A stretch of 16,632 bases of DNA from an uncultured Pseudoflavonifractor sp. Lineage in GTDB: Bacteria; Bacillota; Clostridia; Oscillospirales; Oscillospiraceae. The stretch spans positions 1 to 16,632 of the forward strand of contig CAJFTA010000050.1 in assembly GCA_904419835.1 (NCBI GenBank), read 5' to 3'. The translations under genes were made by a program, and so were the position numbers. Under the pieces are notes generated by a model that worked only from the letters and a program-made list of their open reading frames with translations, made no database searches and was not told the origin of the DNA. Below, piece after piece: positions 12,784 through 16,632 of the stretch (position 1 is its first letter; the number at the start of each line of letters is the position of its first letter).

Positions 12784-14076
12784 TCAGATGGCGTCCTTTT
12801 TGTGGATGATCATGTCCAGGATAAGCCGGTCCAGCTCATCGGAGCCCTCGTTGCCCAGCAGGGCGAAGTTGTCGATGGTGTACTCAGGCCGCTGCTCCAC
12901 GATACCCTCGTTGGAGGCCACCCGGAGGTGGCGCATGGCCAGGGTGGCGGCCAGCATGGCGGCGTTGGTGCAGGTGGAGATCTTCAGGGCGCAGGAGGCC
13001 TTGGCGCCGTCGCACAGCATGCCGGCCACGTTGCCCAGCACGTTGGAGATGGCGCAGGCGATCTCACCCAGCCCGCCGCCCCGGAGCCACACCACCGCGC
13101 TGGCCACGCCGGTGGAGGCCACCACGGCGCCGCACAGGGCGGAGAGCACGCCGAACCGGGATTTGATGTAGATGGTGATCAGGTTGGACAGGGCGCAGGA
13201 CCGGATCAGCTTCTCCCGGTCCTTTCCGTCCACCCGCTCCCACACCGCCACCACCGGCATGGTGGCGGCAATACCCTGGTTGCCCGAGCCGGAGTTGGAC
13301 ATGACGGGCAGGTCCACGCCGGCCATGCGGGCGTCGGCGGCGGCGCCCGCCAGGGTCATGGCGTAATTGGTGGCGTCGTTGGCAAGGGCGCCCGCCCGCA
13401 CGTCCTCCCGGATGGTCTTGCCCACCCGGAGGCCGTAGTCGTGGGCCAGGCCCTCTTGGGCGATTCTGGAGTTGAGGTCAATGGCCTGCTCCACCAGGGA
13501 GAACTCCCCCAGGGGGGCGGTGGTGCAGAACTCGTACACATCGGCCAGGCGGCAGTCCAGCCCCTGGCAGTGGCCGCCGCTCTCGGCGGCGCAGCTGTTC
13601 TGATATACCACGGCGCCGTTTTTGACAATGGAGTCCACATGGGTGTGGGAGCCCGCCACCCGGACCACCACGGTGTCGGCGGCGGTGCGGAGCTCCACCT
13701 CAATGTACAGCTTGGCGGGGGTGTCCGCCCGGTCCAGCTCCACCTTCCCGTCCTGCACCAGCCGGGCGGCCTGGGCCACGCCGGCGGGGTCCAGGTGCTC
13801 CAGCAGCTCCAGCTCTTTGGCCGGGTCGCCGCACACCGCGCCGATGGCCACGGCGTACTTGGGGCCGGTGAATTCGGTGCCCGGGATGCCCACCACAAAG
13901 GCGTTCTTGATGATGTTGGCGGAGGCGCGGAGTATGATGCGCTCAATGGCGCCGGAGGCCTGCGCCCGGGCGGTGGCGCCGGCAAAGGCGATGGCCACCG
14001 GCTCAGTACAGCCGGTGGCCACCTTCATCCCGGCAGCCATAGCGTCACGCAGAGCCTGCATTGTCTGCTGATCCAT
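12784..14076 (-). CDS. cyuA: L-cysteine desulfidase family protein (UPF0597, iron-sulfur)
   Basis: A 430-residue cytoplasmic enzyme of the CyuA/YhaM (UPF0597) family, related to the iron-sulfur L-serine dehydratase alpha chain. Members split L-cysteine to pyruvate, ammonia and sulfide with a [4Fe-4S] cluster. Visible signatures are TGCTEPVAIAFAGA (Cys23), the glycine-rich MSNSGSGNQGIAATMP (259-274), SCALSN (Cys294) and the Cys-rich C-terminal part (Cys341, Cys355, Cys362, Cys369) that should supply cluster ligands. Length fits the family. I chose the ATG at 14076, with GGAAGGA just upstream, rather than the longer open frame from 14136, which would overlap ridA. It follows ridA by 34 nt in one operon. 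Serine as substrate cannot be excluded. Confidence 0.9.
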   Translation of the reverse strand: MDQQTMQALRDAMAAGMKVATGCTEPVAIAFAGATARAQASGAIERIILRASANIIKNAFVVGIPGTEFTGPKYAVAIGAVCGDPAKELELLEHLDPAGVAQAARLVQDGKVELDRADTPAKLYIEVELRTAADTVVVRVAGSHTHVDSIVKNGAVVYQNSCAAESGGHCQGLDCRLADVYEFCTTAPLGEFSLVEQAIDLNSRIAQEGLAHDYGLRVGKTIREDVRAGALANDATNYAMTLAGAAADARMAGVDLPVMSNSGSGNQGIAATMPVVAVWERVDGKDREKLIRSCALSNLITIYIKSRFGVLSALCGAVVASTGVASAVVWLRGGGLGEIACAISNVLGNVAGMLCDGAKASCALKISTCTNAAMLAATLAMRHLRVASNEGIVEQRPEYTIDNFALLGNEGSDELDRLILDMIIHKKDAI

Positions 14077-14110
14077 AGGCTGTCCTTCCTCTGTACAAAA
14101 AGTAGGCGGC

Positions 14111-14491
14111 TCAGCCCTTGCAGGCCACAGCCTCAATCTCCACCAGGGCGTCCTTGGGCAGGCGGGCCACCTGGACGGCGGCGCGGGCGGGGCAGTCGCC
14201 GGTGAAGAACTCGCCGTACACGGCGTTCATGGCGCCGAAGTGCTCCATGTCCTGCAGGAACACGCCCACGCGGACCACGTCGGCCATGGTCATGCCGGCG
14301 GCCTCTACAATGTTCTTCACGTTGGTGAGGGACTGGCGGGTCTGAGCGGCAATATCATCGCCGGCAAAGGCGCCGGTGGCGGGATCGATGGGGAGCTGGC
14401 CGGAGACAAAGAGGAGATCGCCGGCCTTGACCGCCTGGGAGTAGGGCCCGATGGCGCCGGGCGCGCCGGTGGTGCTGATGATTTCTTTCAT
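14111..14491 (-). CDS. ridA: RidA-family 2-iminobutanoate/2-aminoacrylate deaminase
   Basis: A 126-residue protein of the RidA (YjgF/TdcF) family, which normally forms trimers with active sites between subunits. Family landmarks are IGPYSQAV (14-21), VSGQLPIDPATG (29-40), Arg103 in CPARAAVQV (the carboxylate-binding Arg) and LVEIEAVA (116-123) with the conserved Glu120. RidA hydrolyses reactive enamines/imines such as 2-aminoacrylate, an intermediate of cysteine and serine breakdown, which fits its position directly before cyuA. GAAGGAGG lies about 9 nt before the ATG. It is the first gene of the pair, under the promoter at 14559-14587. Confidence 0.96.
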   Translation of the reverse strand: MKEIISTTGAPGAIGPYSQAVKAGDLLFVSGQLPIDPATGAFAGDDIAAQTRQSLTNVKNIVEAAGMTMADVVRVGVFLQDMEHFGAMNAVYGEFFTGDCPARAAVQVARLPKDALVEIEAVACKG

Positions 14492-14558
14492 GGGAAAGAG
14501 CCTCCTTCAATAAAATAAAAGCAGCCTCACACGGTGAGGGCAGAGCCTTATATGAGAA

Positions 14559-14587
14559 AGAATAGAGGAAAAAAACGGCTTTGTCAA
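14559..14587 (-). promoter_or_regulatory. Promoter of ridA-cyuA
   Basis: Minus strand TTGACA (14582-14587), 17-nt spacer, TATTCT (14559-14564). A small hairpin (CCTCAC-ACG-GTGAGG, 14525-14539) lies in the leader before the ribosome binding site. I see no riboswitch. The remainder of the intergenic stretch up to 14768 is AT-rich, and I could not assign a convincing promoter for the plus-strand gene at 14769. Confidence 0.85.
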
Positions 14588-14768
14588 TGTATGAGAAGGG
14601 CAAAAAAGAAAAAAGATTTTAGAACCAAAAAATTTTTTAGATTGTAAATGGAAAATTTTTATTTTCTGTAACAAAATACCCTGCTTATGCGGTATTAGTG
14701 GTGAAGGGCTCTCACAACAGCAGACCCCATAAAAATTGGCGCATGCCGCCGGAAAAGGAGAGATGGAA

Positions 14769-16451
14769 ATGAAACGCATGAAAACAGCCTTGATCGCAGC
14801 CGTACTGCTGGGCGTGCTGGCCGCCGGGGCCGCGGCCGCCAGCGGGATTCAGCAAATCCTCGTGGACCTGCGCCCCGACATCACCGTAGAGGTGGACGGC
14901 ATGGCCCGCACCATGACGGACAAGAACGGCAAGACCGTCTACCCCATCAGCTATGACGGCACCACCTATCTCCCCGTCCGGGCGCTGGGGGAGATTCTGG
15001 GCCAGACCGTGGAGTGGGACAGCGCCACCCAGACTGTTATCATGACCGAAAAGGTACTGGAGCCCGCCGCCCTCTACCCCACTGTGGACGATTTGGAGAA
15101 GGGCATGACCCGCTCGGAGAAGGCGATTGACGGTCTGGACCCCGCGGACACCTATGTGGAGCGGGCCAGGCAATACGCCGCCCTGGTGGGCGACCTGGAC
15201 GACCTGCGGGCCGGGACGGACGCCCTAGTGGAGCAGACCAACAGCGACTTCAGCGCGGGCAAGCTCACCCTGGCTGAATTCAACGACCTGAACGGCCGCC
15301 TGGGCGCGGTGGACGTCCGCCTGAAGGACGCCTACGCCGACCTGGAGGCCAAGACCATCGCCGACGAGACCGGCAAGCTCACCGCCTATCAGATCTCCGC
15401 CAACAGCCTCACCGAGCTGGAGGCCGCCATGACCGAGCTGGAGCAGGCCATTAAAGCCTTTGAGCCCGCCCCCACCACCGTGGAGCAGGCCCAGTCCTAC
15501 GCGGCCCTCTCCCTCCGGCTGGAGAACCTGTATGGGCAGATCAGCACCCGCTACAAGACCATCAACGACGACTACATGCAAAACCGCATCACGGTCTCTG
15601 AGTACAACAGCCTGAACAGCCGGGCCAATGCCCTGGACGTCCGGGCCAAGGACGCCCGGGCCGACCTGGAAGAGAAGAACGCCGCCAGCGGCACGGCCTA
15701 TCAGGTGGCGGACGCGGTCATCAAGGAGCTGGACAGCCGCACCGCCGCCCTGGAGCAGGAGGTCGAGGACCTGAAGCCCTCCCAGGACTACGTCCAGCGG
15801 GTGAGGGAGTACCTGGCCATAGAGGAGAAGTTCAGCGCCCTGAGCCAGGATATCTCCGGCGAGTACGCCATCATCAACGACGACCTGCGGCAGGGCCGCA
15901 CCTCTTACAGCGAGTACAACAGCCTGAACAGCCGCCTGGGCGCTCTGGACGTGCGGGTGAAGGACGCCCGGGCCAGCCTGAAGGAGAAGGTGTTCCAGGG
16001 CGAATGGGAGGATCCGGACGGCGGCGGCAGCACCCCCGGAGGCTCCTATGACGACTACTCGGAGCAGATTGCCGGCCTGGCCGGCCGGATTGCCGACCTG
16101 GTGAAAAAGATCTGGACCGACAGCTGGGAGAACGGCCGGCAGCTGATCCAGGATCTGAAGGATCTGGCCCGGGAGTGCGGAGAGCTGGAGGATGCGCTGG
16201 AGAACGCCTACAAGCAGAGCAAGCTGTCCAGGAGCGAATACCGGTCGCTGGAGAGCCTGCTGGACCAGGCGGAGGACCGGGCGGACAACGCCATGGACTA
16301 TCTGGAGGACCTGTTCGACTGGGACGACGATGACGATGATGATGACGACGACTGGTGGAACTACCACGGCCGCTGGGATTACGGCCATGACAACGGCTGG
16401 CACCGGGGCTGGTACAAGGACAGATGGGACGATTGGGACTGGGACGACTGA
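14769..16451 (+). CDS. Exported stalk-domain protein with four coiled repeats and an Asp/Trp-rich tail
   Basis: A 560-residue protein whose function I do not recognise. A signal peptide (1-24, ending AAAAS) is followed by a copper-amine-oxidase N-terminal-like (stalk) domain at about 28-95 (VDLRPDITVEVDG, YLPVRALGEILGQTVEWD), common on clostridial surface proteins. Four helical repeats follow (about 110-195, 219-303, 325-407, 436-513), each with a turn motif of the type G-x-(L/I/T)-(T/S)-x-x-E-(Y/F)-N-x-L-N-x-R at 164, 272, 376 and 484, a period of 104-108. Between repeats 3 and 4 is a Gly/Ser/Pro linker (417-426). The last 44 residues hold 19 Asp, including ten in a row, and 9 Trp. AAGGAG lies 8 nt before the ATG at 14769. 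It is monocistronic and ends at a terminator. Confidence 0.88.
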   Translation: MKRMKTALIAAVLLGVLAAGAAAASGIQQILVDLRPDITVEVDGMARTMTDKNGKTVYPISYDGTTYLPVRALGEILGQTVEWDSATQTVIMTEKVLEPAALYPTVDDLEKGMTRSEKAIDGLDPADTYVERARQYAALVGDLDDLRAGTDALVEQTNSDFSAGKLTLAEFNDLNGRLGAVDVRLKDAYADLEAKTIADETGKLTAYQISANSLTELEAAMTELEQAIKAFEPAPTTVEQAQSYAALSLRLENLYGQISTRYKTINDDYMQNRITVSEYNSLNSRANALDVRAKDARADLEEKNAASGTAYQVADAVIKELDSRTAALEQEVEDLKPSQDYVQRVREYLAIEEKFSALSQDISGEYAIINDDLRQGRTSYSEYNSLNSRLGALDVRVKDARASLKEKVFQGEWEDPDGGGSTPGGSYDDYSEQIAGLAGRIADLVKKIWTDSWENGRQLIQDLKDLARECGELEDALENAYKQSKLSRSEYRSLESLLDQAEDRADNAMDYLEDLFDWDDDDDDDDDDWWNYHGRWDYGHDNGWHRGWYKDRWDDWDWDD

Positions 16452-16501
16452 GTTTCTGACCGGTGAGGCCCCGCCAGTGGGTTGAAGGCACAAAACAAAA
16501 T

Positions 16502-16532
16502 CTGAGGCCCCCGGCTCAGCCGGGGGCCTCAG
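16502..16532 (+). terminator. Terminator-like hairpin behind the stalk-domain gene
   Basis: CTGAGGCCCCCGGCT (16502-16516), one central C, then its exact complement (16518-16532). It lies 50 nt after the stop codon. It has the same odd-palindrome design as the hairpins at 12506 and 12749 but a different sequence, and is likewise followed by TGTCGAAAAA rather than a T-run. Confidence 0.65.
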
Positions 16533-16534
16533 GC

Positions 16535-16632
16535 TGTCGAAAAAGTGGCTTCCGCCACTTTTTCGAAGGAGCTTCATGAAATTTTCACCTCGATTTCTGA
16601 TGAAATTGTCGGCAAAAATTTCATGAGAAGTG
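16535..16632. repeat. Repeat element B, inverted partial copy of element A, cut by the window end
   Basis: Starts TGTCGAAAAA (16535-16544, as at 12540-12549) and contains a 13-bp stem TCGAAAAAGTGGC / complement (16537-16549, 16554-16566), then a stem CATGAAATTTT / complement (16575-16585, 16615-16625) enclosing the core 16589-16610. Read on the minus strand, the core matches 12668-12689 at 18 of 22 positions and the outer 11-mer CACTTCTCATG (16622-16632) equals 12646-12656. It probably continues beyond the window. Confidence 0.75.

Noticed and set aside
14492..14560. Riboswitch in the ridA leader
   Set aside because: Only one short 6-bp hairpin lies between promoter and SD; too little sequence for a known aptamer, and no terminator alternative is visible.
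15257..16260. EF-hand calcium loops in the stalk-domain protein repeats (G-K-L-T-x-x-E-F pattern)
   Set aside because: The D-x-D-x-D calcium ligands that precede the Gly in an EF-hand are absent; the pattern fits a helix-turn-helix hairpin.

Overview
The window looks like a piece of a GC-rich, low-branching Gram-positive (Clostridia) chromosome, most plausibly an Oscillospiraceae-type gut anaerobe. The basis is strong Shine-Dalgarno sequences about 8 nt before most starts, many TTGACA-N17-TATAAT-type promoters, a complete PTS with an HPr carrying both His15 and Ser46, a DeoR-type sugar regulator, an SLH-domain surface protein, a copper-amine-oxidase-like stalk-domain protein and CCA-encoding tRNA genes. 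The genus cannot be fixed from the sequence alone. I see no phage, IS, CRISPR array or plasmid gene; this is core-like chromosome with unusual intergenic repeats.

Layout. 1-156 (minus strand): a tRNA-Gly(TCC) gene with its own promoter, followed by the first bases of a second tRNA cut by the window edge. 174-6894 (minus): one long operon read right to left from a good promoter at 6866-6894: DeoR-type regulator, 1-phosphofructokinase, stand-alone fructose IIA, fused fructose IIABC, HPr, Enzyme I, and an ArsC/Spx-family thioredoxin-fold protein, closed by a strong terminator at 174-220. This gives the full phosphate path PEP to EI to HPr to IIA/IIB to fructose 1-phosphate, then fructose 1,6-bisphosphate. 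6895-7215 is a regulatory intergenic region. 7216-9036 (plus) is a lipobox-bearing GH10-like (GHL10) protein with three SLH motifs. 9096-10135 (minus) is lrgA-lrgB with a promoter overlapped by a cre-like sequence. A divergent small CBM9-like protein follows (10383-10982, plus).

10983-11539 has no convincing gene but holds several strong hairpins, including two copies of a module made of an AAAATCGATATTTT box beside a terminator-like hairpin. 11540-12000 carries two identical tRNA-Leu(CAG) genes (minus), each with its own promoter and terminator, in a 298-bp tandem arrangement. 12065-12493 (plus) is a small all-helical protein, probably ferritin-like. 12506-12777 is a 272-bp palindrome-rich repeat element between convergent genes. 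12784-14491 (minus) is a ridA-cyuA pair: cysteine desulfidation generates 2-aminoacrylate, which RidA removes. 14769-16451 (plus) is an exported stalk-domain protein with four coiled repeats of about 106 residues and an extreme Asp/Trp tail. The window ends inside a second, inverted copy of the repeat element found at 12506-12777.

The most unusual signal is that repeat family: the copies at about 12646-12741 and 16535-16632 align without gaps through a shared core, while the stem arms flanking that core differ at every position yet remain complementary. This looks like a structured repeat, either RNA or folded DNA, kept under pairing constraint.
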